The notes under the pieces are model-generated. The model made no database searches. It saw nothing but the letters and a program-made list of their open reading frames with translations, and was not told where the DNA came from. This document shows, one piece after another, positions 45,761-57,015 of a stretch of 64,000 bases of DNA. The stretch lies in assembly GCA_947685225.1 (NCBI GenBank), contig CANTUV010000012.1, positions 2,790,001-2,854,000 on the forward strand. Direction: 5' to 3'. The stretch comes from Garcia nutans (taxonomy: Eukaryota; Streptophyta; Magnoliopsida; Malpighiales; Euphorbiaceae). A program made the translations under genes and the position numbers. The stretch's first letter is position 1. Each line of letters starts with the position of its first letter.

Positions 45761-47144
45761 TGCCTTTTGCTCACTCTCAATAGCCTCTTCATATCATTCA
45801 GGTTCTTCTCCATCTGTCAAGAGTATATACTCATCAGGTGAATACCTGGTAGAATGCATTCGATCTCTGGTAGACCTCATAAGTGGAGCTTCAGGTTCCC
45901 CAACATGTGCCTCTTATTGATCATCAACTGCTTCATATTCAGGAGCACCGACCTCATCTGCATTCTGATTATTATTTTGCACATCATCATGATTTTGAAC
46001 CTTAACTGCATCAGGCGTATGAGTTGTAGGAGATAAGTCTAGGTCAATCAAACCACCAATCTCAGGCTTTGATTTCTCCACCTTGCTGATATCTTTAATA
46101 GTCTAATCTTCTACAAATACTACATCACAACTTCTAACAAGTTTCTTCTGAATTGGATCATAGCATCCGTAACCAAACTCATCTTGCCTATAGCCAATGA
46201 AGATACACTGTCTAGTCTTGGCATCTAACTTGGACCTCTCATCTTTGGGAATACGAACAAAACATTTGCAACCAAACACTCTTAGATGGTCGTAAAAAAC
46301 ATCCTTACCATACCAGAACTTATTTGGAACATCATTTCCCAATGCAATAGTGGGAGTTAGATTAATCACATATGCAACAGTGTACAAAGCTTCACCCCAA
46401 AAAGAGTTAGGCAATTTAGCCTCTGATAGCACACATTTGACTCTCTCCATCAATGTTCTGTTCATCCTTTCTGCCAAACCATTCAGCTGGGGAGTCGTAG
46501 GAGGTGTCTTCTGATGTCTGATACCCTGTTCTCTGCAATATGCATCAAAAGGCCCACCATACTCACCACCATTATCAGTGCGAATACATTTTAACTTCTT
46601 TCCAGTTTCTCTCTCAGCAGAAGCTTGAAATTCTTTAAATACACCAAGAACTTGATCTTTGGACTTTAAGGTACGAACCCAAAGTCTCCTAGAATGATCA
46701 TCAATAAAGGTCACAAAGTAAATTGCACCACCAAATGACTTTTCCTTCAAAGGACCACATACATCTGAATGTACCAGCTCAAGCAAATCATTTTTTATGG
46801 AAGGAGAATGATGTTTGAAAGAAACTCTCTTCTATTTTTCAGCTAAGCAATGAACACACCTGTCTAACCTTGTACCTTTCAACCCAAAAAGTAAATTCTT
46901 TTTAGCTAGACAATCAAGTCCCTTCTCACTAATGTGACTCAACCTTGTGCCATAATTCTGAAGAGCTATCACTTTCAACTGCATTAACAAGATCTGTAGA
47001 GATTGAAGCTTGCAACCAATATAAGCCCGAAGCCATCTTTCCTCTACCCACAACCAAAGAGCCTTTGCTGATTTTACATTTTTCATCATCAAAAGTGCTG
47101 CAATAGCTATCATCATCAAGCTTACTAGTAGAGATCAAATGCAA
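45761..47144 (-). pseudogene. Copia B integrase and preceding zinc-binding region
   Basis: The integrase core lies at 46786-46103 (ELVHSDVCGPLKE, FIDDHSRRLWV, RTDNGGEYGGPF, TPQLNGLAERMNRT). The pre-integrase zinc segment (46830-47140) is split over two frames. The linker to RT contains several stops (about 46103, 45918, 45793 and 45757), mostly at glutamine-like positions. Integrase would insert the DNA copy. It is not functional here. Confidence 0.88.
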
Positions 47145-48240
47145 CCTAATGTTAGGTGCATGTCTAACATTTTTTCAGCTCTAATTTTGTTTCATTTTGG
47201 GTCTCTAAACAAACAGTTACAGTGCCTATCACCTTTGACACTCCATCATTACCCATCTTCAAAACTCCAAAATCACCCGGAGTATAAGATGTGAAGAACT
47301 CATTCCTTGATGTAACATGAAAGCATGCACCACTGTCAAGAACTCAAGCAGTATCATCATAAGCTATATTGACTATATTCTCTTGATAAACTATAGCCAA
47401 ATCATCATCTGAAGTAGTATTGGCAACACGATCAGTATTATTATCATTGCCTCTCCTTTCTTGCTTCCCTTTGTCTGCCTTGTTCTCTTTCTTCCACTTG
47501 AAACAATATTTCTTGATATGCCTTGTTTACCACAGTAATGACATTCAAGGTTCTTATACCTTGATTTTGATTTACTCCTGCTCTTGCCTCTATTCTGATC
47601 TTGACTCCTGCTTTTACTTCTCCCCCTGTTTTCAGTAACCAAAATTTCTGACTGTGAACTAGATGCCCCCTGATTTCTTCTTCTCATCTCTTCATTCAAA
47701 ACACCTGTCTTTGCATATGACATGGTTACACCACTTTCAGGAGCAGAATTAGTCAAAGATACACGAAAGTTTTTCCATGAGTCAGGAACTGTATTCAACA
47801 ACCAAAGTCTAATAACTTCTTCATCAAATTTGACACCCATGCCAGATAATTGATCAAAGATACCTTGAAATTCATTCACATGATCAAGTATAGAGCTGCC
47901 TTCTCTATATTGCAAGGGCATAGCTTGTTTAAGCAAAAATAACTTATTATTACCAGTCTTTGAAGCATACAAAGTTTCAAGTTTTTCCCACAAGTCTTGG
48001 CATTTGTTTCATTAGCAATATGATTCAATACATTATCTTATACCCATTGCCTAATAAAGCCACATACTTGCAAATGGTCAAATTCCCAATCTTCATTAGA
48101 TTTAGACTCGGGTTTTTGAGAAGCAAATACAGGTAAATGCAATCTTTTCACAATAAGAAAATCTTTCATTTTTCCTTTCCACTTGTGATAATTTATGCCA
48201 TCCAAATAAACCATTTTACTCACATTCACCTCCATCATTC
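47145..48240 (-). pseudogene. Copia B gag and protease region
   Basis: Gag begins MMEVNVSKMVYLDGINYHKW at 48238 and stops early at 48038. It continues in another frame (LYASKTGNNKLFLLKQ near 47950) to the zinc knuckle CHYCGKQGI near 47530, where the expected His/Cys pattern is incomplete. The protease segment, 47145-47390, is degraded. The gag start lies about 50 bp inside the right LTR, as is usual. Confidence 0.85.
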
Positions 48241-48288
48241 AAACAAGCAAACAGCCAATGAACTAATGAACTAGCTCTGATACCACTT

Positions 48289-49175
48289 TGATGGGAAAGG
48301 AACAGGGATAAGTTCTTCCCCACTTGAATGAATCTATGAGGAGTGACTAAGTAAAAAATTCAGCAAACAACCAATCTACAATCTGCCCAAGATGCACAAA
48401 AATCATTCACACATAAACACAAGGATTTTTAACGTAGAAAACCCCTTCAATGTGAATGATAAAAATCACGGGACCTCTCTTGGTCTAAGTAAAAGAACTC
48501 CACTATCAAAATTAATGTTTACAGCAACTACAAGCTACTACAACAACCCTCAAGTAAAGTAGCAACACCAAATCTACCAAACATCAAGAAATAAACAAGA
48601 GAATAGAGAAAAATCACCCAAAATAGCTACTGTTCATGCCAATGGATGAGCTCCGGTTGTTTAAATCTGATCTCCACCGTCCAGACTAAAGAACAATCAA
48701 TTCTAAACTTGATCACCAAAATTCAGCCAAATCTGACCACAAATAACCGTCCGATCGTCGGAGAAAGGCAAACCAGTCCCTGTTGCAAAACTGCACGTGA
48801 ACAGTAAACTTCGAGTCACAAATGCCGGAAATCCAACCGTCTAAAACAGATCTTCACCGAAGAATGAAGAACGATGAGTCCTCTAACTTCTGTCCAAATT
48901 TCAGCCTGATTGGATCACGTATGACCGTACAATCGCCGGAAAACCAAGACTGCCCTGTTGACTCCCTTTGCAGAAAAAAAAATCTCTTTCTTTTCTCTCC
49001 CTTTTCTCTCTTTCTTTCTTTTTAGTGACTGATACAAATGACACACACACACACACACTTATGACTTAGGTTAATATTAGTATATAAATATGCTAAACAT
49101 TAATAGTCTAATGGGCTAAAATAAGTGCGCTCAAATATTGGGTTTTCACATAGGAGGGAACCCAAAAACCTAACA
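48289..49175 (-). repeat. Copia B 5' LTR
   Basis: TGATGGGAAAGG to AACCTAACA, 887 bp. It includes an (AC)n run near 49045. It matches 43338-44222. Confidence 0.92.
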
Positions 49176-49182
49176 CATACAA

Positions 49183-51182
49183 TCAGACGATGAGCATTTT
49201 CCATTTATTACCAATTTTGACAAATAATGTATGCTCATAAGGACATTTATGGAAACCCGATTTTAGAAAATATGCCTTAATACGACTATACCAAGCTTGT
49301 GGAGCTTGTTTTAGTCCATAAAGAGCCTTTTTTAATTTATAAACTTTATGCTCATTTCCTTTCTTAATATAACCAAGGGTTGTTTGATATATACCTCTTC
49401 CTTCAAGTTTCGATGCTAGAATGCTGATTTTACATCTAACTGAAAAATAGGCCACGAATTCTATGCTGCCAATGCAATCACCAATCTAATAGTGTCATGT
49501 CTTGCAACCGGAGCAAAAACTTATGGATAATCAACTCCATATTCTTGGCTATATCCTTTAGCTACTAACCGCGCCTTATACTTGTCCACTTCACCATTTT
49601 CTTTGAGCTTTGTTTTCCACCAATAGTTTTATGCCCTTCTGGAAGATCAGTTAGCTCCCAAGAGTCATTCCTTTCAATAGCTTCAATTTCAGCATCCATT
49701 GCTTGTTGCCATTTTGTTTCTTTGATAGCATTTTCAAAAGTTGTAGGGTCACAATACGCAAACAATGCAAAGTGAGTAATTCCATTTTACATTAATTCCA
49801 GTTACCTCATAATCTTACATCCATGCGGGCCTTTTCCAAATGCGGTGAAGAGATTCAGTTGCAGCACTACTGACATCTCTTGTTGTTGGCAAAATTCAGC
49901 AGCTGCTGGAATAGTATTTGTTAAATTTTATGATAAAATTTTAGCAGCTACTGGAGTAGTATTTGTTGAATTTTTTTGGCATTAGAGCTACCTCTTCAAC
50001 TTCGTTATCATATAGGGCTTGAGTAGGCTGCTGCCTATCTCAATCCTAGGTGCTTCCTTCATCAAAAACAACGTCTCTGCTAATTAAAATCTTTTTTGTT
50101 GATGGATTGAACAATTTATATGCCTTGGATGTTTCACTAACACCGAGAAAAACACACTTTTTGCTTTTATTATCAAGCTTCTTCCTTTTCTCATCTGGGA
50201 CATTGTGTAGGCGATACAACAAAAAATTCTAAAATGCTCTACTGCTTGTTTTCGCTCTCTCCAAGCCTCCAATGGTGTCATGTTTTGGACAACAAACGTG
50301 GGACATCTATTTAAAACATGAACACTCCAATTTACTGCTTTAGGCCAAAAGCTCTTTGGAATTTTTCCTCTTGCAAGCAAGTTTCTCACCATATTAAGGA
50401 TGGTTCTATTCTTGCTCTCTGATACGCCATTTTGTTGTGGTGTGTAGGCTGCTGTAAGTTCTCTTCTAATACCATGCTCATCACAAAAAACATAAAATTT
50501 CTTTGAGCAATACTCTCCACCACGATCTGTTCGGAGGGTCTTTATGGTCTTTCTTACTTCATTTTCAACACAAGCCTTGAAGCCTTTGAATGCACAAAAA
50601 AGCTTTTGATTTTCCCTGCAAGAAATAAACCCAAGTTTTTCTAAAAAAATCATCAGTAAATGTAATTAAGTACTTTTTACCTCCAATAGAAATTGGTTTT
50701 ATTAGGCCACAAATATCTGATGTACCAGCCCTAAAATATCTTTTACTCTCCATGACTTCCCTTTTAGAAATTGAGAACGTTGTTGTTTGCCAACAACAAC
50801 GTTCTTCACAAACTTGGGAAGGAGTGGTGATTTGAGGAAGACTGACCACCATATTTTTCTGTTGGAGAGTTTTCAAACCACCAAAATTCAAGTGCCCATA
50901 ACGAAAATGCCATAGCCATGTTGGGTCTTTTATTTTGGTCATTAAACAAGTTTGAATACACTCAATCTGCAAAGAAAACAACCTGTTTGAACTCATTTAC
51001 ACAATAGCAATAACTCCTCTAATAGGGTCATAAATTTCACAATCACCCTTTTGAATGATTATAACATAACCCTTTTCTTACAATTGATCAGTACTCAACA
51101 AATTGCTTTCTAAATCAGGAACATAAAACACATTAGAGATTGTTTCAACAAAACCATTCTTGGTTTGTATCTTAACATCTCC
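49183..51182 (-). pseudogene. Copia A integrase and N-terminal RT
   Basis: Reading leftward: the pre-integrase zinc segment (WLWHFRYGHLNFGGLK near 50920), integrase core (50653-50084, RTDRGGEYCSKKF and TPQQNGVSE), linker, RT start (WQQAMDAEIEAIERNDSWEL near 49690) and RT (LYGLKQAPQAWYSRI near 49300), up to KMLIV, immediately before copia B. Frames change several times and stops are common. RT resumes on the other side of copia B at 43332. Confidence 0.88.
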
Positions 51183-52013
51183 TGACGCGGACCCTTAGCA
51201 ACGATGGTAGCAAACCCAACGTATAACAATAGTAGAGAACTCCTTGAAACTTGATAATCACCTCCTAAGGAACCCAACGCCTATAAAGAGACGCGAACTC
51301 ACTATGATTGAAGGATTTAGTTGGTAAGAAGAAGGAAAACGCCACAACTCTTGTTGATAAGTAAACCTAATTCTTGATGCAAAGAAAGAATTAAAGAATC
51401 CACTCTAATCTCTCACACACGAAAATTCACAAGAAGAACTTGTAGAAGAATTCGAAAAATTTTTATTAATTGTTATTTCCTGAAATTCGGCCTAATAGTG
51501 CCCTTAAATAAGGGTTATAAAATTCCTAATTGCATATGGAAAACTAAAACATTCCTAATTGCATAAGGAAAACATTCCTAATTGCATAAGGAAAACATAA
51601 AACATTCCTAATTGCATAAGGAAAATATAAAGTATGGAAACAAAATCCTAATCCAATAAGGAAAATATAAAGAATGGAAACAACCAAACTAATCCCTTCA
51701 ACATAAGAAACGCCCACACTATTTGGGCTGTCCATGGGCTTTAAATTACTTCCCAAGGCTTTATATGAACCCCCATGGACCTTTCTTGCACGTTGGACCT
51801 TTCTTTAGCTAGCCTTTAGCTTCCACACTAAGCATCATAATCAGCTTTGGTATGCCTTCTTCAAGCTCTATCTCCGTCTTCTTGAATGATAATTCTTGAA
51901 GCTCTTTGGAAATCTCTTCTTGAATATGCAAAGCCATACTAGCTTGATATCTCTTTGCCTTGCTCATAGTGATTGGTCCACTTGCTAGCTTCAAGGGATC
52001 CTTTCTTGCATCA
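51183..52013 (-). repeat. Solo gypsy LTR nested in copia A
   Basis: An 831 bp sequence from TGACGCGG to TTGCATCA is close to the LTRs of the gypsy element at 31074-38381. It is flanked by a perfect TCTCC target duplication (51178-51182 and 52014-52018) with no internal region. A solo LTR normally arises by recombination between the two LTRs of one insertion. It carries four minisatellite units (51529-51620). Confidence 0.93.
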
Positions 52014-53150
52014 TCTCCCTTGCCCATCAAATTTACAGAAGAGCAATCACCAAAACTCACAATAGAGTGAAAATTTTCATTTAAATAAGAGAAAAAAGAC
52101 TTACTTCTACTCATGTGATTGCTACAGCCCGTATCCATATACCACACATCTTCCTCTAGTTCATTATCAACTTGAATGCTATCAGCAAAGTTTATCCTTC
52201 TTCATTTGTAGCAAAATTCGACTTCTTTCCCTTATTATTGGGCAGCCTAGTATAACATTCAGAACGATAATGACCAAATGTATGACATCTAAAGCATTCT
52301 ACCTCAGATTTGTCATAAACTTGTCCTCTGCTTGTGCCTTGAAATTGATCATTATTGGCTTTGCAACCATCTCTATTACCTTCATCTCTATTGCCTCGAT
52401 CTCCTCTTCCTCTACCTCCACCAGTACCAGTACATGTACCTGTACCTCTACCCCTTCCTCTAGAACTTGAGGAATGAGTATTAGTAAAAGCCTTCAAAAG
52501 CTTGCTCCTCCACTACTGAACTTCTGTCCATCTTTTGCTCATGGACCAGCAAAGAACTCTGCAATTCATCAAGAGAAAGCGCATCTATATCTTTTGATTC
52601 TTCAATTGAGCAAACAACATAATCAAACTTTGGTGTGAGGGAACGTAATATCTTCTCCACGATGGTGACATCTTTCAGCTTCTCGCCATGAAATTGCATC
52701 TTGTTGGCTATCTTCATAGTTCTAGCACAATAGCTAGTGATAGATTCTCCGTCCTTCATCTGCAGAGTCTCAGAAATCCTTTCTCGAGGCTTGATGTTGT
52801 GCGTGCTTCACTCTAACGGAGCCTTGATATTTCTTCTTCATGGAATCCCAAATATCCTTGGAAGTTTCTTTGTAGAGAATTGTTTCCGGATAGGACGATC
52901 TATTGCTTGAAAGAGATAATTTTTTACCTTTAAATCCTTCGGCTTTCTTGCCTTCAATTCTTTTTGCTAGGCATCAGACAAAACTGTACCTTGTGCTGGC
53001 TCTTGAATTCCTGATCAACAATTAACCAATACTCTTTGGATCGGAGGAAATTTTCCATTAGCATGCCCAATGATCATAGTGACCATCGAATCTTAGTATT
53101 GTTGCTTACACAAAATTTGAATCAGTAGACATTGTGATTAGCTGCTGCTG
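52014..53150 (-). pseudogene. Copia A gag and protease
   Basis: Gag sequence runs from near 53130 leftward through GESITSYCARTMKIANKM (near 52750) and a Ser/Arg/Gly-rich segment (52400-52490) to the zinc knuckle CFRCHTFGHYRSEC (about 52255-52300, CCHC intact). The protease follows with WYMDTGCSNHMS near 52140. The protease is cut by the solo LTR at 52013. Stops upstream of 52760 break gag. Confidence 0.88.
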
Positions 53151-53170
53151 ATTTTAGGCTTTGATACCAC

Positions 53171-53485
53171 TGATACAATTAACATTAACTCCCACGGGAA
53201 TAAAAGCAAGCTGCTGCTTGTTATATATTTCAAAAAAGAAATGGCCTTTAAATAGGCTGACAAGAAAACAAAAAAGAAATAGAAAAACGTGGGTATCAGA
53301 TGCCCACTAAACGACTAACCAACATCTCTAAATAGGCTGACAAGAAAATAAAAAAGAAATAGAAAAACGTGTGTATCAGATGCCCACTAAACCACTAAAC
53401 AACATAGCCTAATAACAAGGAAATAAGAACTTCCTAAATAATAGAATAGAATAAAATAATAAAATAAATTAATAAATATCTAACA
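53171..53485 (-). repeat. Copia A 5' LTR with internal tandem duplication
   Basis: 315 bp. The stretch TAAATAGGCTGACAAG...ATCAGATGCCCACTAAAC occurs twice (about 53248-53320 and 53327-53400), explaining its extra length over the 262 bp partner LTR. Confidence 0.9.
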
Positions 53486-53789
53486 AGAAGTACTACAATA
53501 GGTCCTTGTTTTCACCGTTCAGACACCATAATTGCTGTTTAGCTTGCAACCAATTAATTAAGGTCCTTTTGTATATTTGAGATACGCTCATTTCTCTCTT
53601 GGCATTTTTGGGAAAGATTTTTTCAATTATTCTATTCGAAATAAATAACAAGAGAAGCTCCATCCATTAAAAAATATATTCCAATATTAGCAAAATTGGC
53701 TCACTTGATAAATTTTTTTACCTGGGCTGTTGCGTGCTCTAGTACAACAATGGCCATTCTAAAACATTAACTCCCATAATAAAAAACCT

Positions 53790-54060
53790 CCAGATAGATT
53801 TCGAGTTCTATTTTTGGAAGAAAATCCAACAATCTAAAGATCCATTTGGGATAAAGTCATAAACAACAAATCGAGGTCCTCCTGGTACACTATGATACCA
53901 AGTAAATGCACCAGACTTACATGTTGAGCATTAGCAATTGCCGCAACTTCAGATCTAAATTCCTTGTCAACATGCTCTTCTTTCTCGATCCATTTCACAG
54001 CAAGCACAGTTCTATCACTTAAAATCCAATTAGAATTTGATGCAATGAAAGAGATCAAAA
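53790..54060 (-). pseudogene. Receptor-like protein kinase fragment
   Basis: Minus-strand translation reads TVLAVKWIEKEEHVDKEFRS (AVK lysine present), then EVAAIANAQHVSLVHLLG, then after a frameshift VPGGPRFVVYDFIPNGSLD. These are the N-lobe blocks of a plant receptor-like kinase close to the At5g20050 type. The glycine-rich loop and the whole C-lobe are missing. It begins about 300 bp from the copia A insertion site, so the parent gene was perhaps broken before or by transposition. It cannot act as a kinase. Confidence 0.7.
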
Positions 54061-54800
54061 TTGAAATTCAAGAATATATAGTTTTTAAACAATCCCTTGA
54101 ATGCATCTCTTTTATCTCGGATTGATCATGATTTTGATTGATAAACGCCACTGATAACAAAGAGCTTTCCATATGAAGAGAAAAGAAAATTCGTAATTTT
54201 GAAAAACAAAAACAAAAATAATGTAAAAATGAAAAAACAAAAAGTTAACAATGAAAAACAAAATAAATCTGAGTAAAATTGAAAAGTGAAGTTTAAAAGT
54301 AGTCAATGGTGTAATTTTTTAAATTTTCTTTTTGTCAAGTAGCCCAAGTTCATAACTTTAGAAACGGGAAAATCACAGCGTTCAATACATTTTTTAAAAG
54401 TTTTACATCTTCTATCCATTTTATTTTAATCATTTTACAAAAATGCATAATAAATTTTGAAAAATTATCATATATATATATATATATACATATAATAAAT
54501 TTATAATAATTTACTAATAAAAAATGTTGATAAATTTGAAAGTACTTCAAAAATATTGATAATACTTTATAATTTTTTTTCTTTACAATTTTATAAAAAA
54601 AACCTTTAAAAACTTAGACTTTGTAAGAAAATACCGAAAAAGAGTTGAAAATATTTTTTAAAAAAATGCTCACCTCTTTTTTTTTGAAAAAAAAAAGTGT
54701 TGTTCATCTAATTTAAAAAATACTCACTTTTAATTTGCAATAATTTAATATATCAAAAACACATCTAGTGTGTGCATACATATATATATATATATTATAC
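54061..54800. other. AT-rich non-coding stretch
   Basis: I see no gene. (AT)n runs occur near 54469-54488 and 54780-54797. Confidence 0.5.
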
Positions 54801-54802
54801 AC

Positions 54803-56615
54803 TAGAATGAGGTTTCGCACGATGATGTGAGTATCTATATATAATACTAAAATAATTATTGTTAATATAATATTATACCATGTGCCGTTATTATAATATT
54901 TCCATACATTCTATTTTTAATATTTCAAATTTAAATTTATTATTTATCATACAATAAATATTTATTTGATGTTTATTTAGAGCGTCCAAATGGGATTATG
55001 ATATTTGATTTGATATTGATAATAATTATTGTATTAAAATATTGATAATAATTATATTTATTTAGAGAGTTCAAATAGGATTATAATATTTTATTTAATA
55101 TTGATAACAATTCTATTTATTTGGAGAGTTTAAATAGAATTATAATATTATATTTGATATTGATAATAATTGTATATATATAACATAAAAAAATAATATC
55201 TACTATGCTATTCTCGTTCATCTCTCACAATATTATTCAGTTTTAAAATTAAGTATGATGAAAAATATTGTCGTTCTTTATTTCATTGTCGTTTCTCATT
55301 CCTTTTTTTACTTTTTCTCTACTTATTTAATGTATTTTTTTAATATTTTTTGTTATATGATTTTTTTAAACAATTTAATTTATTCTGCTGTTTGATTGTG
55401 ATTTGTTTTGTTATTGGAGTTTTTTTTAACTTTTGTTTAGTTTTTTTGAGTTTTTAATTAAGTATTTTCATTTGATTTTATGTAAACTATAATTTTATTT
55501 TAATTTATGTTAAATTTTTTTTTAATTTATGCAATTCAATTTTTATTAGGATTTTGTTTTAATTTTAGTTACTTTAATTATTTTATTTTAATTTTTGCTT
55601 AGATTTATTATTTGATTAGATTTTATTTTTAGTTTATGTTATTTAATTTTTATGTTATGTTTATTTAATTTTTTGTTAGATTTAGTTTTTAATTGCTATT
55701 ATTTAAATTGTTAGTTTTACTTTTATAAATTAATTTTTTAATTTTTTGCTTAAAATTATTATAAGTTTTGAAATTAATATATAAATAGTTAATAAAAATA
55801 TACACAGTATAGCGTGAGATCTATTCTAGTTTTTACTCAAAAATAAAATTATGGATTATTCAAAATCTAATAAAAAATTAGTAATTTAAAAAACTCAAAA
55901 AAGCGAAAAATTTCTATAAAAAGCTAAAAATATAATAAAAATAACAAAAAAATAAACTCAAAATATTACAAAAAAAAATAATACAGCAACCAAACGGTAC
56001 AAACCAACCTAAAAATTGCCTAGTAAATAAATAATAAAAAAAGATAAAAAAAGATAAAAAATCTAATAATAAAAAAATCAAATGACTATAAGGGAATTGA
56101 CTATGAGCGGAAGAATGATAATATATTTTTTTTTATCATAATTGCAAACGGGATAATCAAATGAGAAAAAAAAAAGATCAAACGAAATGTATGAAAAAAC
56201 ATAAAAAAATAAAAAGAAAAACATAAAAATATAATATATTATTTATATGTTAATTGAACAATAGTATAGTAGTCAATAATATTCTCGTGATTTTAAAACT
56301 GGAGAGTGTTATGAAAAAAGGGATAACAACATAATAGTTATAACTTTTTTACGTTCATAAATATATAGAGAACTAATTATTATAAATATTAAATAGGATA
56401 TCATAATCTTATTTAAACTCTTCCAATAAATATAACTATTATAATATTATAATCATATTTAAACTATTTAAAAATAAATTATTATTAAATATAATATTAT
56501 ATTTCTATTTGAACTCTCCAAATAAATATTAGATAAAATTAAAACAGCGACACATGACACAATAGCGACACATGGTATAATATTATACTAACAATGGCCG
56601 TTAAGTGTAATATAT
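54803..56615. repeat. Long inverted repeat structure (about 1.8 kb)
   Basis: The left arm (about 54850-55200) and right arm (about 56240-56600) are diverged reverse complements. AATATAATATTATACCATGTG near 54875 pairs with CACATGGTATAATATTATA near 56570. The ATTTATTTAGAG.GT.CAAAT motif at 54970 and 55060 pairs with GAACTCTCCAAATAAAT at 56511. The 1 kb loop is extremely AT-rich with poly-T and poly-A halves. It may be a foldback/MULE-type element or a Helitron derivative. Terminal duplications were not resolved. Confidence 0.5.
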
Positions 56616-56845
56616 GTATTCTCAATTAAACTTAAAAATCCCTAATGATAATTTTTTAAAAAAATAGCAGTATAGTTTTGGGATTTTTTTAATTTAAAAA
56701 TGGCATCATATAAGTTACTCTAAAATTGAAGGGCTTTGTAAAAATTATTGTAAGAAACTAGCTAAAGATGTCTAATAAATTAGTACAAATGAGAAATTGA
56801 GAATTATATCACACATAACAAATTCAATAAGCATAAAATATTAAA

Positions 56846-56985
56846 TTTCAGCATCAACGGCTCATTAATCTAGCCACTTGCATTTAAAATGGAATATCCT
56901 ATTGTCAATTAAGGAAGAATATAATGATAAACCAAACACCATCTTTTGGCAAAATGATTAGGCCATCAACGTTTTGCTACAACTT
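56846..56985. repeat. Direct repeat partner of 62746-62940
   Basis: The blocks GTCAATTAAGGAAGAATATAATGATAA, CCAAACACCATCTTTTGGCAAAATG and TTAGGCCATCAAC are shared in order with 62810-62915 (shown here in pieces). The right copy has about 35 extra bases before TTAGGCC. Confidence 0.8.
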
Positions 56986-57015
56986 GTGATGTGTGTGTAT
57001 ATATATATATATATA

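Larger units (their letters stand above)
43338..49175 (-). mobile_element. Copia element B, nested in copia A
   Basis: A 5,838 bp element with LTRs 43338-44222 and 48289-49175 (885 and 887 bp). The target duplication is CGTAC / CATAC (43333-43337 and 49176-49180), differing by one G-to-A change at a CpG. A tRNA-Met primer site (GCTCTGATACCA on +, 48274-48285) and a polypurine tract (TTCTCCCCCTTC on +, 44224-44235) are present. It sits in the YVDD motif of copia A. In a 200 bp sample the two LTRs differ at roughly 4-5 percent of sites by eye. Confidence 0.93.
42068..53485 (-). mobile_element. Copia element A, host of two nested insertions
   Basis: A minus-strand Ty1/copia element bounded by LTRs 42068-42329 and 53171-53485. 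It is flanked by a perfect AGAAG target duplication (42063-42067 and 53486-53490). A primer site (GGCTTTGATACCA on +, 53157-53169) and a polypurine tract (TCCCTCCTTT on +, about 42331) are in the right places. Removing copia B (43338-49175) and the solo LTR (51183-52013) leaves about 4.7 kb, a normal copia size. All domains are degenerate. Confidence 0.92.
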
